Shown piece by piece: positions 6,430-13,500 of a stretch of 15,940 bases of DNA; within the stretch, counting starts at the first letter, position 1, and each line of letters starts with the position of its first letter. A program made the position numbers and the translations under genes. The stretch lies in assembly GCA_902796455.1 (NCBI GenBank), contig CADBPH010000206.1, forward strand, positions 1 to 15,940, given 5' to 3'. This stretch comes from an uncultured Bacteroidia bacterium. GTDB lineage: Bacteria; Bacteroidota; Bacteroidia; Bacteroidales; UBA932. A model generated the notes under the pieces. The model saw only the letters and a list, made by a program, of their open reading frames with translations, was not told where the DNA came from and ran no database searches.

Positions 6430-7464
6430 ATGAACATCGGTCCCCTGGACCTGGGTACACGGCCGGTGCTGCTCGCACCGATGGAAGACGTGACAGACGC
6501 TTCGTTCCGCAGGATCTGCAAAGAATGCGGAGCGGACATGGTATATACGGAATTCGTCCCCTCCGAAGGACTCATCCGGGACGCAGACAAGGCCATCGCC
6601 AAAATGGTCACCTCCGACGCGGAGGCCCCGATCGCCATCCAGATTTACGGGCATGATCCCGAAGCGATGGTGCGGGCCGCCCGGATGGCTGACGAGGCAG
6701 ACCGGATCGCGGGCGGACACGGCTGCGACATCATCGACATCAACTTCGGCTGTCCGGTCAGCAAAATCGCGGGACGCGGCGCCGGATCGGGCATGATGCG
6801 CGAGCCGGACAAGATGGTCCGCATCACGCAGATGATTGTGGATGCGGTCCATAAACCCGTCACGGTCAAGACCCGGCTGGGCTGGGACGACCATTCGAAG
6901 ATCATCGTGGAACTGGCCGAACGGCTGCAGGACACGGGCATCCAGGCTCTCACCATCCATGGCAGGACCCGTTGCCAGATGTACAAGGGAGAAGCGGACT
7001 GGACCCTGATCGGAAAAGTCAAGGAGAACCCGCGCATGCATATACCTATTATAGGAAATGGCGACATCACCTCCGCGCAGAAAGCGGCCGAGGCATTCGA
7101 CCGGTGGGGCGTGGACGGCATCATGGTCGGGCGGGCCTCCTTCGGCCATCCTTGGATTTTCCGGGAAATCAAGCACTTCCTTTCGACCGGAGAGGAACTG
7201 CCGCCACTGGGCGTAGCGCAGCGGGTCGACCTGGCGGAACGGCACCTACAGCTGTCGCTCGACCTGAAAGGTCCCGTCAGGGGAATCTACGAGATGCGCC
7301 GCCACCTGTCATGCTATTTCAAAGGGCTGCCCGGATTCAAGGAGACCCGCATCAAGTTGGTCACGACGACCGAACCCGAAATCCTGTTCGCCACCCTGGA
7401 AGAGATCCGGCAGCGATGGGGAGACGTCCCGCTGACCGAAACGGCCAATGTATACGGGGTATAG
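6430..7464 (+). CDS. dusB: tRNA-dihydrouridine synthase, DusB type
   Basis: The protein is 344 residues, from ATG at 6430, 22 nt after a -7 element. It is an FMN- and NADPH-dependent enzyme that reduces specific uridines in tRNA to dihydrouridine. The N-terminal TIM barrel starts LLAPMEDVTDASFRRICKECGADMVYTEF. DINFGCPVSK (103-112) holds the catalytic Cys108. VTVKTRLGWDD, LTIHGRTRCQMYKGEADW, PIIGNGDI and GIMVGRASFGHPWIF line the FMN and substrate pocket. The C-terminal helical tRNA-binding domain follows (EMRRHLSCYFKGLPG). An in-frame upstream extension (from 6238) runs through pfkA coding sequence and is not used. The exact Dus subfamily is by overall resemblance. Confidence 0.93.
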   Translation: MNIGPLDLGTRPVLLAPMEDVTDASFRRICKECGADMVYTEFVPSEGLIRDADKAIAKMVTSDAEAPIAIQIYGHDPEAMVRAARMADEADRIAGGHGCDIIDINFGCPVSKIAGRGAGSGMMREPDKMVRITQMIVDAVHKPVTVKTRLGWDDHSKIIVELAERLQDTGIQALTIHGRTRCQMYKGEADWTLIGKVKENPRMHIPIIGNGDITSAQKAAEAFDRWGVDGIMVGRASFGHPWIFREIKHFLSTGEELPPLGVAQRVDLAERHLQLSLDLKGPVRGIYEMRRHLSCYFKGLPGFKETRIKLVTTTEPEILFATLEEIRQRWGDVPLTETANVYGV

Positions 7465-7484
7465 TGTAAATGTGAATTATTTCG

Positions 7485-7492
7485 TATATTTG
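7485..7492 (+). promoter_or_regulatory. Putative -7 promoter element for lpxK
   Basis: TATATTTG, a perfect TAnnTTTG match, lies 20 nt after the dusB stop codon and 39 nt before the lpxK start. No clear -33 element is seen. lpxK could therefore have its own promoter in addition to readthrough from dusB, as no terminator separates them. Confidence 0.55.
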
Positions 7493-7531
7493 TGGACTTA
7501 AAACTACTCTCCCCCCGGAGATTTCAGGGAA

Positions 7532-8683
7532 ATGCTGGAAAAGATTCTTCTTGCACCGTACTATTTAACGCTGAAACTCAGACATGTTTTCTACGACCAT
7601 GGCTGGTGCAAATCCTATCCCTGTGAAGTTCCTACCATCTGCATCGGCAACATCGCCGCTGGCGGAACCGGAAAGACCCCGCACACCGAAATGCTCCTGA
7701 AAACCCTGCTGCAGAGCGATGAATGGGCATTCAGCAACATTGCCGTCCTGTCCCGGGGACACAAACGGACCAGCCGGGGATTCCAGCAGGTGGAACGCGA
7801 CGGAAGCGCCTCCTTCTACGGGGATGAACCCGTCCAGATCAAAAACAAGTTCCCGAGCGTAACCGTCGCAGTAGACCGCTCCCGCGTCCAGGGCTGCGAT
7901 TTCCTCTGCCATCCCGAGAAACTCTCCACCAGCAAGAAAGCCCGCAAGTGCCGGAACAAGGAATTGCCCCCGGCCGACATCGTCGTCCTGGACGACGCCT
8001 TCCAATACCGGGCGCTCCGCTCCTATTTCAACATTGTCCTCGTGGACTACAACCGCCCCGTCGACAAAGACCGGCTCCTCCCCTTCGGACGCCTGCGGGA
8101 CCTGCCCCAACGCCTCCACCAGGCAGACATCATCATCGTAACCAAATGCCCCGTCTATCTGGAGGACCAGGAACGGGCGGAATGGGTCAAAACGATGGGG
8201 ATCGTCGAATTCGATCCCGAAACCTGCCAGGGAGTGGACAAACGCGGGAAGCGCCTGACCATCCTCTTCACTTCGATCAACTACTGCCCGCTCCAGCGGG
8301 TGTTCGAAGAAGGCGACACGCGGTACATTTATTCCCAGAAACTTGTCCTGTTCTCCGGCATCGCGAAAGATACGCCGCTACGCCGCTATCTCAGTGACAC
8401 ATACAAGATTGTCAAACACTTCACCTTCTCGGACCATCATAAATACTCCGCCATGGACATCAGCCGCATCCATGCCGCCTCGCGCGCCTTCCCGACAGCG
8501 GTCGTCGCCACGACGGAAAAAGACAGCCAGCGCCTGAGAGACTATGAAAAAATACCCGGAAGCCTCAAGGAGAGGTTGTTCCAGGTACCCATCGAAGTCG
8601 CCTTCTTGTCCGAGCGCGAAAAAGCTGTTTTCGAAAAACAGCTCATGGACGCCCTGCGAGTATTTCATTCTGCGCAGCAATAG
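7532..8683 (+). CDS. lpxK: Tetraacyldisaccharide 4'-kinase (lipid A biosynthesis)
   Basis: The protein is 383 residues. LpxK uses ATP to phosphorylate the 4' position of the lipid A precursor disaccharide on the cytoplasmic face of the inner membrane, so its presence supports a Gram-negative, LPS- or LOS-bearing cell. The N-terminal hydrophobic/amphipathic stretch (LEKILLAPYYLTLKLRHVF) fits membrane contact. The Walker A motif is in GNIAAGGTGKTPHTE (39-53) and includes Lys48. VLSRGHKR and the DDAFQYRAL motif, diagnostic of LpxK, follow, then VDYNRPVDKDRLLPFGRLRD. Length is slightly above the usual 320-360. The last 41 bp overlap the end of the convergent DAHP synthase gene. Confidence 0.95.
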   Translation: MLEKILLAPYYLTLKLRHVFYDHGWCKSYPCEVPTICIGNIAAGGTGKTPHTEMLLKTLLQSDEWAFSNIAVLSRGHKRTSRGFQQVERDGSASFYGDEPVQIKNKFPSVTVAVDRSRVQGCDFLCHPEKLSTSKKARKCRNKELPPADIVVLDDAFQYRALRSYFNIVLVDYNRPVDKDRLLPFGRLRDLPQRLHQADIIIVTKCPVYLEDQERAEWVKTMGIVEFDPETCQGVDKRGKRLTILFTSINYCPLQRVFEEGDTRYIYSQKLVLFSGIAKDTPLRRYLSDTYKIVKHFTFSDHHKYSAMDISRIHAASRAFPTAVVATTEKDSQRLRDYEKIPGSLKERLFQVPIEVAFLSEREKAVFEKQLMDALRVFHSAQQ

Positions 8684-9737
8684 ATTCCTCGTGGATCGCA
8701 TTGAAAACGGCGGTGATGAACTTCTCTGACAAGCCGTATTCCTGCCCCTTTACGATCATTTTGGCCAACAGGCTGTCCCAACGGGACTCCTGCAAGATGG
8801 CGATGTTGTGCTCCTTCTTGTACTCACCGATCTTGTAACTGATGCCCATCCGGGATTTCAGGGAGAACAGCAGGTTTTCATCAATGATATCGATCTGTGC
8901 GCGCAGCTGGTCGATATTCTCTTTATAATCAATATTATCCGTCTCCTTGTCGCGGACCTGGATCCGGGAAAGCAAATCGCCGAGTCCCTCCGGGGTCAGT
9001 TGCTGCGCCGCATCGCTCCGGGCGCAGGCAGGATTGCAGTGGGTCTCGATCATGAGGCCGTCAAATCCGATATCCAACGCCCGCTGGGACAGCTCCAGCA
9101 GATACTCCCGTTTTCCGCCCATGTGGCTGGGATCCGCGAAGAAAGGCAGTTCCGGGTAGCGGGTCCGGAGCTCGATGGCCAGCCGCCACCCCGGATCGTT
9201 CCGGTAGGTGATTTTCTGATAGGTCGAAAAACCGCGGTGGATAACGCCGAGACGGGTGATGCCGCAGCGGTTCAGCCGCTCGAGCGCCCCGATCCACAGG
9301 TCGATGTCCGGATTGACCGGATTCTTCACCAGCACCGGGATGTCCGTCCCCTTCAAAGCCTCCGCGATTTCCTGCATCAGGAAAGGATTGGCCGTTGTCC
9401 GGGCCCCGATCCACACCATGTCGACCCCCGCTTTAATGCATTCATACACATGCTTTTCACTTGCCACTTCCGTGCAAACCTTCATGCCCAGTTCAGACTG
9501 GACCCGCTTCAGCCAGGGAAAGCCGTCCGTGCCCACACCTTCAAAGCTGCCCGGATGCGTGCGCGGCTTCCAGATGCCAGCCCGGAAAACATGGATGCCC
9601 AGGTCCCGGAGCCCAGCCGCCGTCTCCATCACCTGTTCCTGTGATTCGGCGCTGCACGGGCCGGCGATAATCATCGGCCGCGGAAGCGTGAAAAACCCCC
9701 ACTCACTGACGGGGACAAGTGTAAGCTTTTGTTCCAT
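8643..9737 (-). CDS. Bifunctional DAHP synthase (type I-beta) / chorismate mutase (AroQ)
   Basis: The protein is 364 residues in two fused domains. Residues about 1-260 are 3-deoxy-D-arabino-heptulosonate 7-phosphate synthase, the first step of the shikimate pathway. Visible are IAGPCSAES (24-32) with metal-ligand Cys28, FRAGIWKPRTHPGSFEGVG (51-69), VLVKNPVNPD, GVIHRGFSTY and FADPSHMGGKR with His205. Residues about 273-358 are an all-helical AroQ chorismate mutase (IDQLRAQIDIIDENLLFSLKSRM; YKIGEYKKEHNIAILQESRW), which converts chorismate to prephenate. This fusion is known in Bacteroidota. The gene lies 6 nt after tyrA and is last in the pheA operon, so pathway entry and the prephenate branch share Phe/Tyr attenuation. 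It is called aroF in some annotations. Confidence 0.95.
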   Translation of the reverse strand: MEQKLTLVPVSEWGFFTLPRPMIIAGPCSAESQEQVMETAAGLRDLGIHVFRAGIWKPRTHPGSFEGVGTDGFPWLKRVQSELGMKVCTEVASEKHVYECIKAGVDMVWIGARTTANPFLMQEIAEALKGTDIPVLVKNPVNPDIDLWIGALERLNRCGITRLGVIHRGFSTYQKITYRNDPGWRLAIELRTRYPELPFFADPSHMGGKREYLLELSQRALDIGFDGLMIETHCNPACARSDAAQQLTPEGLGDLLSRIQVRDKETDNIDYKENIDQLRAQIDIIDENLLFSLKSRMGISYKIGEYKKEHNIAILQESRWDSLLAKMIVKGQEYGLSEKFITAVFNAIHEESIAAQNEILAGRP

Positions 9738-9743
9738 AATCGT

Positions 9744-10625
9744 TTATCGGATAATTTTCTTAATTCTGTTTGCCTGCTCGATCAAATCCCGGATGCCTTC
9801 TTCGTCAAATTCCTCGATGGCCTTCCGGAACGCCTCCATCTTTTCAATATACGTTTCAATGACATGGAGGACATTCTCCCGGTTCTGCACCAGGATCGGG
9901 ACCCACATGTCCGCACTGCTCTTGGCCAACCGCACGGTCGAGGAAAAACCACCCGACGCCAGGTCGAAAATGTGTTTCTCATCCTTCTCCTTGTCCAGGA
10001 CGGTCAGCGCCAGGGCGAAGGAAGTCACATGGGAAATATGTGATACATAGGCCGTATGAACATCGTGATTGTCCGCATTCATGTAGGCCGGCCGCATGTT
10101 GAGGGTGTCATACAGCCCCTCGATCGTGGCGAGCGCCTTCGGATCGGACTCTTCCGAATTCGCGAAAATGCAGGCCCGGCCGTCGAAAAGGCCCGGCATG
10201 GCCGCCCAGGGGCCGGAATACTCCGTACCGGCCATCGGGTGCGTCGCTACATAGGCGGGACGCATGGGATGGTAGTGGACGCTGCGGACGATATGCGCCT
10301 TGGTCGAGCAGGTGTCGATGACGATTTTGTCCTGGGTTCCCTGGGCCTGGAACCGGTCCAGGATATCCGGCAGCATTTTCACGGCAGCCCCGACCGGAAC
10401 CGCGACCACGACAATGTCACTCAAGGAGATGCAATCTTCATAAGAGACGATTTCATCCACCAGTCCGATTTCCTTCGCGGCGCTGGCATGGACGGGATCC
10501 GATTCAACCCCGAGCACCCGGGAAGCAAATCCGCGGCGTTTCAAATCAATCGCCATCGAACCGCCGATCAGGCCGAGTCCGATGATTCCGACAATCTTTT
10601 TCTCTGAGTTCGCTTTCTGGCTCAT
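9744..10625 (-). CDS. tyrA: Prephenate dehydrogenase
   Basis: The protein is 293 residues. It oxidises and decarboxylates prephenate to 4-hydroxyphenylpyruvate, the tyrosine branch. The N-terminal Rossmann fold has VGIIGLGLIGGSMAIDL (12-28). The central VIDTCSTK (102-109) and THPMAGTEYSG (128-138, with likely catalytic His129) are family motifs. The C-terminal half is helical, as in TyrA dimers. The start at 10625 (MSQKANSEKK) overlaps the aminotransferase stop codon as ATGA, a sign of translational coupling. An in-frame ATG further upstream would add 24 residues overlapping the aminotransferase and is rejected. It has no fused chorismate mutase, because that activity sits in the next gene. 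Confidence 0.95.
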   Translation of the reverse strand: MSQKANSEKKIVGIIGLGLIGGSMAIDLKRRGFASRVLGVESDPVHASAAKEIGLVDEIVSYEDCISLSDIVVVAVPVGAAVKMLPDILDRFQAQGTQDKIVIDTCSTKAHIVRSVHYHPMRPAYVATHPMAGTEYSGPWAAMPGLFDGRACIFANSEESDPKALATIEGLYDTLNMRPAYMNADNHDVHTAYVSHISHVTSFALALTVLDKEKDEKHIFDLASGGFSSTVRLAKSSADMWVPILVQNRENVLHVIETYIEKMEAFRKAIEEFDEEGIRDLIEQANRIKKIIR

Positions 10626-11854
10626 ATCTTCTTCATCTTCTTTTTCAATTCCTCCACCCGGCGGCAGGCCTCCTGGAGCACCGGGACCGTGGCGCAAAGC
10701 GATGCGCGCACATAATCCGCTCCGCCCCGGCCGAATACGAACCCGGGCGTCAGGAAGATTCCGCTGTCATAAAGCAGCCGGTCCGACATCCGCTCTCCCA
10801 AGGTACGTTCGTCACCAGGCCCCTGCAAAGGGTCCAGCAGCGGATTGTCCGGCTCCAACCGTCCCCACAAGAACAAGCCGCACGAGGCCGGGTCATAGTG
10901 CGCCCCGATGATATCGAACAACTTGGCAGCCACTTCTTTACGCTGGTAATACCCGGCATTCAGCTCCTGGTACCACTCCGGTCCCTGCGACAGCGCTTCC
11001 ACCGCCGCCAGCTGCAGCGGACGGAACATGCCGGAATCCATCTGGCTCTTCACTTTCAGGACCTGCGCAATCATATCAGCGGCTCCGGCGACCATGCCGA
11101 TCCGCCAGCCGGACATGTTGTGCGCCTTGCTGAGGGAATTCAGTTCCAGGCAACAGTCTTTCGCGCCCGGGGCGGCCAGGATGGAAAGCGGCCGGGATGT
11201 TTGAATGAAGCTATACGGATTATCGTTGACAATCAGAATCTCATGCTTCTTCGCAAACGCCACGATACGCTCGTACAACGCTTCCGTCGCACTGGCGCCG
11301 GTCGGCATGTTCGGGTAATTCGTCCACATGATCTTGACCCCCGTGAGGTCCATGGCCTCCAGGGCATCGAAATCGGGCCACCAGTGGTTCTCCTCCGTGA
11401 GCGCATACGTCAGGATCTCCGCCTCCGTCAGCCGGCATGCCGAAGTATACGTCGGATACCCGGGATCCGGGACCAGCACTTTGTCGCCTTTGTCCAGGAA
11501 AGCCAGGCAGATCAGCAGAATCCCCTCTTTCGACCCGACCAGGGGCTGGATTTCATCCGACGGGTCCAGGGCCACCCCATAATACCGGGCGTACCAGGCC
11601 GCGAAGGCTTCGCGCAACTGGGGAATCCCGACATAACTCTGGTAGGCGTGGTTTCCAGGGCGGACCGCCTCTTCCGCGAGCTTGAGGACAGCCGCCTCGG
11701 GGGGCATCCGGTCCGGCGCTCCGATTCCGAGATTGACCACGGGCGACTCCCCGGCCGCGGCACGGCGGGCGCCGATCGACGCAACTTCCTTGAGTTTCCG
11801 GGAGAAATAGTATTCCTGGACACCGAGGGTCCGTTTGGCAGGTGTGATAATCAT
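10622..11854 (-). CDS. Class I PLP-dependent aminotransferase, probably aromatic
   Basis: The protein is 410 residues, fold type I. Visible motifs are NLGIGAPDRMPP (41-52), SYVGIPQLREAFAAWY (73-88), VPDPGYPTY (128-136), NYPNMPTG with Asn182, NDNPYS with Asp211, and SLSKAHNMSGWRIGM (240-254), in which Lys243 should form the PLP Schiff base and Arg251 contact the phosphate. The sequence resembles the LL-diaminopimelate/aspartate aminotransferase branch. Its place between pheA and tyrA suggests that it transaminates phenylpyruvate and 4-hydroxyphenylpyruvate to Phe and Tyr, the step otherwise missing from this operon. That substrate assignment is inference. It starts 9 nt after pheA and overlaps tyrA by an ATGA junction. 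Confidence 0.9.
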   Translation of the reverse strand: MIITPAKRTLGVQEYYFSRKLKEVASIGARRAAAGESPVVNLGIGAPDRMPPEAAVLKLAEEAVRPGNHAYQSYVGIPQLREAFAAWYARYYGVALDPSDEIQPLVGSKEGILLICLAFLDKGDKVLVPDPGYPTYTSACRLTEAEILTYALTEENHWWPDFDALEAMDLTGVKIMWTNYPNMPTGASATEALYERIVAFAKKHEILIVNDNPYSFIQTSRPLSILAAPGAKDCCLELNSLSKAHNMSGWRIGMVAGAADMIAQVLKVKSQMDSGMFRPLQLAAVEALSQGPEWYQELNAGYYQRKEVAAKLFDIIGAHYDPASCGLFLWGRLEPDNPLLDPLQGPGDERTLGERMSDRLLYDSGIFLTPGFVFGRGGADYVRASLCATVPVLQEACRRVEELKKKMKKI

Positions 11855-11863
11855 GGTTTTTCC

Positions 11864-12700
11864 TTAAATTGCTGAAACATATTCCCCGAGAATGGTCAAA
11901 TCCTCAATCAGCGGACGGACGGCCGAAAGGGCCTGGCTGTACCGTTCGTAACGGTCGAATTTGATATCGGCATAGAAGAAATACTGCCATTTCTTGCCCG
12001 GAATCGGCAGGGACTGGATCCGGGTCAGATTCATGTCATAAAAGGACAGGATGGTCAGGATGTGGGCCAGGGAACCCGGGGTATGCGGCAGGGTGAAACA
12101 GATGGAGGCCTTGTCGATCCGTTCCGGGGGGACCTCAATCCCGTCGTCCAGGATCAGGAAGCGGGTAAAGTTCTCCTTGTAGGTCTCGATACTGGCCTCG
12201 AGAATCTCCAGTCCGAACAGTTCCGCGGCCAGGGTGGAAGCGACGGCGCCGACTCCCTCCAGATGGTCCCGGGCTACGTCTGCGGCACTTTTTGCCGTAT
12301 CTTCCGATTCCACCATCTTGATCCAGGGACATTTTTCCTCGAAGAAAGCCCGGGTCTGGTTGATGGCCATGTAGTGGGTCCGGACCTCGCGGATGTCTTC
12401 CAACTTCTGGCCGGGCAGCGCCATCAGGTTCTGGTGGATCGGCAGATAGATCTCCCCCTTGATCCGGACCGGATACTTCCGGAGCAATTCATAATTCGGG
12501 AGGAGACCGCCGGAGGTGGTGTTTTCGATGGCCATGACCGCCGCGTCCGCCCGTCCGGAAGATAGGGCCCGGAAAAGGCCGTCGAATGTGGTGCATTCGA
12601 CAATTTCCGGAACGGTATCCCGTTCCTGCCTGTAAAACATCCGGGCTGCCTGTTCATGGAAGCAGCCGGAAAAACCCTGGATTGCCACACGTGTTGCCAT
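11864..12700 (-). CDS. pheA: Prephenate dehydratase with ACT domain
   Basis: The protein is 278 residues, monofunctional, without a chorismate mutase domain. It converts prephenate to phenylpyruvate. The catalytic domain starts VAIQGFSGCFHEQAA and includes AIENTTSGGLLPNYELL (57-73) and ENFTRFLIL (176-184) with the family's catalytic Thr179. The C-terminal ACT domain (about 197-275; TLPHTPGSLAHILTIL) normally gives Phe feedback. At the two positions known as GALV and ESRP in E. coli this protein has GSLA and QSLP. From memory that is usual in this phylum, so inhibition by Phe may be altered. THY (108-110) stands where many homologues have SHP. First gene of the operon; ATG at 12700 is 16 nt after the attenuator T run. 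Confidence 0.95.
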   Translation of the reverse strand: MATRVAIQGFSGCFHEQAARMFYRQERDTVPEIVECTTFDGLFRALSSGRADAAVMAIENTTSGGLLPNYELLRKYPVRIKGEIYLPIHQNLMALPGQKLEDIREVRTHYMAINQTRAFFEEKCPWIKMVESEDTAKSAADVARDHLEGVGAVASTLAAELFGLEILEASIETYKENFTRFLILDDGIEVPPERIDKASICFTLPHTPGSLAHILTILSFYDMNLTRIQSLPIPGKKWQYFFYADIKFDRYERYSQALSAVRPLIEDLTILGEYVSAI

Positions 12701-12716
12701 CGTCTCTCAATTTCAT

Positions 12717-12751
12717 AAAAAAAGTGCTGTCCGATCGCATCCGGACAGCAC
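12717..12751 (-). terminator. Attenuator terminator of the pheA operon
   Basis: On the minus strand GTGCTGTCCG (12751-12742) and CGGACAGCAC (12733-12724) form a perfect 10-bp stem with the 8-nt loop GATGCGAT. Seven T follow (12723-12717). It lies upstream of pheA, between a short leader ORF and the start codon, so it can only act as a conditional terminator for pheA or as a terminator of transcripts from frr. Its 5' arm is shared with the antiterminator. Confidence 0.92.
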
Positions 12752-12783
12752 CCTTAACGTATCTGTACACACGAAGTCCGGAC
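12739..12783 (-). promoter_or_regulatory. Antiterminator pairing of the pheA attenuator
   Basis: TCCGGAC (12782-12776), directly after the leader peptide stop codon, pairs perfectly with GTCCGGA (12746-12740) in the 5' arm of the terminator. A G-U pair (12783 with 12739) adds one more. The two hairpins cannot coexist. A ribosome at the leader stop codon (12788-12786) would cover the upstream strand and free the terminator. A ribosome held at the Tyr/Phe codons would leave it open. Confidence 0.85.
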
Positions 12784-12785
12784 CA

Positions 12786-12845
12786 TTATCGTTTGGGATA
12801 ATAGGAAAAAAAGAATCCGGCAAAATAATATCGTGTCTGCATCAT
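12786..12845 (-). CDS. pheL: Phe/Tyr attenuation leader peptide
   Basis: A 19-codon ORF from ATG at 12845 to TAA at 12786 encodes MMQTRYYFAGFFFSYYPKR. Eight of 19 residues are Tyr or Phe, in runs YYF, FFF and YY. All four Tyr codons are TAT and three of four Phe codons are TTT, whereas neighbours such as sdhC use almost only TTC for Phe. A -7 promoter element is 20 nt upstream and an antiterminator/terminator pair follows at once. The composition resembles the E. coli pheL and pheST leader peptides. The function inferred is to sense charged tRNA-Phe and tRNA-Tyr by ribosome stalling. The second ATG at 12842 could also serve as start. Confidence 0.9.
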   Translation of the reverse strand: MMQTRYYFAGFFFSYYPKR

Positions 12846-12865
12846 TCTGTTTCCGCTTCTGGGAA

Positions 12866-12873
12866 CAAATATA
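12866..12873 (-). promoter_or_regulatory. -7 promoter element of the pheL-pheA operon
   Basis: TATATTTG on the minus strand is a perfect TAnnTTTG match, 37 nt beyond the frr stop codon. Transcription would start near 12861, giving about 15 nt before the leader ATG. The -33 region (about 12893-12896) has no TTTG, so the promoter may be weak or need an activator. Confidence 0.7.
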
Positions 12874-12910
12874 AGAAAAAAACTTTACGTTGATCCGGGG
12901 AAAGGGATTT

Positions 12911-13480
12911 TTACACCGTCATGATGTCTTTTTCCTTGGCTGCGATAACCCCGTCAATCACCTTGATATTCTTGTCGGTGACCTTCTGGACCTCATCCTC
13001 GCCCTCTTTCTCGGCGTCCTCCGGGAGGTTGTCGTTCTTCTGGGCCTTCTTCAACAGGTCGACCGCATCGCGGCGGACGTTCCGGACAATCACCTTGGTA
13101 TTCTCACCGGCAGCCTTCGCCTTCTTGATCAACTCCTTGCGGCGCTCCTCTGTCAGCGGGGGGACATTGCAGCGGATCACTTCACCGTTGTTCATCGGGG
13201 TCAGGCCCACATTCGCATCGAGGATGGCCTTCTCGATCTTGGAAATCATCGAGCGCTCCCAGGGCTGGATCACAATCGTCTTGGCATCCGGCGTCGTCAC
13301 CGAAGAAACCTGCGGGATCGGGGTCGGGGTGCCATAATAGTCTACAACCACATTGTTGAAAATCGAAGGATTCGCTTTGCCCACCCGGTAGTTCCGGAGG
13401 TCTTCCTCGAGGAAGGCGATGGCCTCCTGCATCTTTTCGTCTGCAGAAGTAATGATAGCTTTAGCGTTCTCAGGTAACAT
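12911..13480 (-). CDS. frr: Ribosome recycling factor
   Basis: The protein is 189 residues, slightly above the usual 185. RRF works with EF-G to split post-termination ribosomes. It has the expected two domains: a long three-helix bundle (N-terminal ITSADEKMQEAIAFLEEDLRNYRVGKANPSI and C-terminal PPLTEERRKELIKKAKAAGENTKVIVRNVRRDAVDLLKK) and a small beta domain between them (YYGTPTPIPQVSSVTTPDAKTIVIQPWE). It lies 20 nt downstream of pyrH with no terminator between, the very common pyrH-frr pair. The pheL promoter begins just beyond its stop codon, and no convincing terminator separates them. Confidence 0.98.
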   Translation of the reverse strand: MLPENAKAIITSADEKMQEAIAFLEEDLRNYRVGKANPSIFNNVVVDYYGTPTPIPQVSSVTTPDAKTIVIQPWERSMISKIEKAILDANVGLTPMNNGEVIRCNVPPLTEERRKELIKKAKAAGENTKVIVRNVRRDAVDLLKKAQKNDNLPEDAEKEGEDEVQKVTDKNIKVIDGVIAAKEKDIMTV

Positions 13481-13500
13481 GATATATCTGTTTTTTTAAT

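Noticed and set aside
10898..11875. Plus-strand open frame of 325 codons opposite the aminotransferase
   Set aside because: Low-complexity Arg/Gly/Pro-rich translation typical of an antisense shadow in GC-rich DNA.
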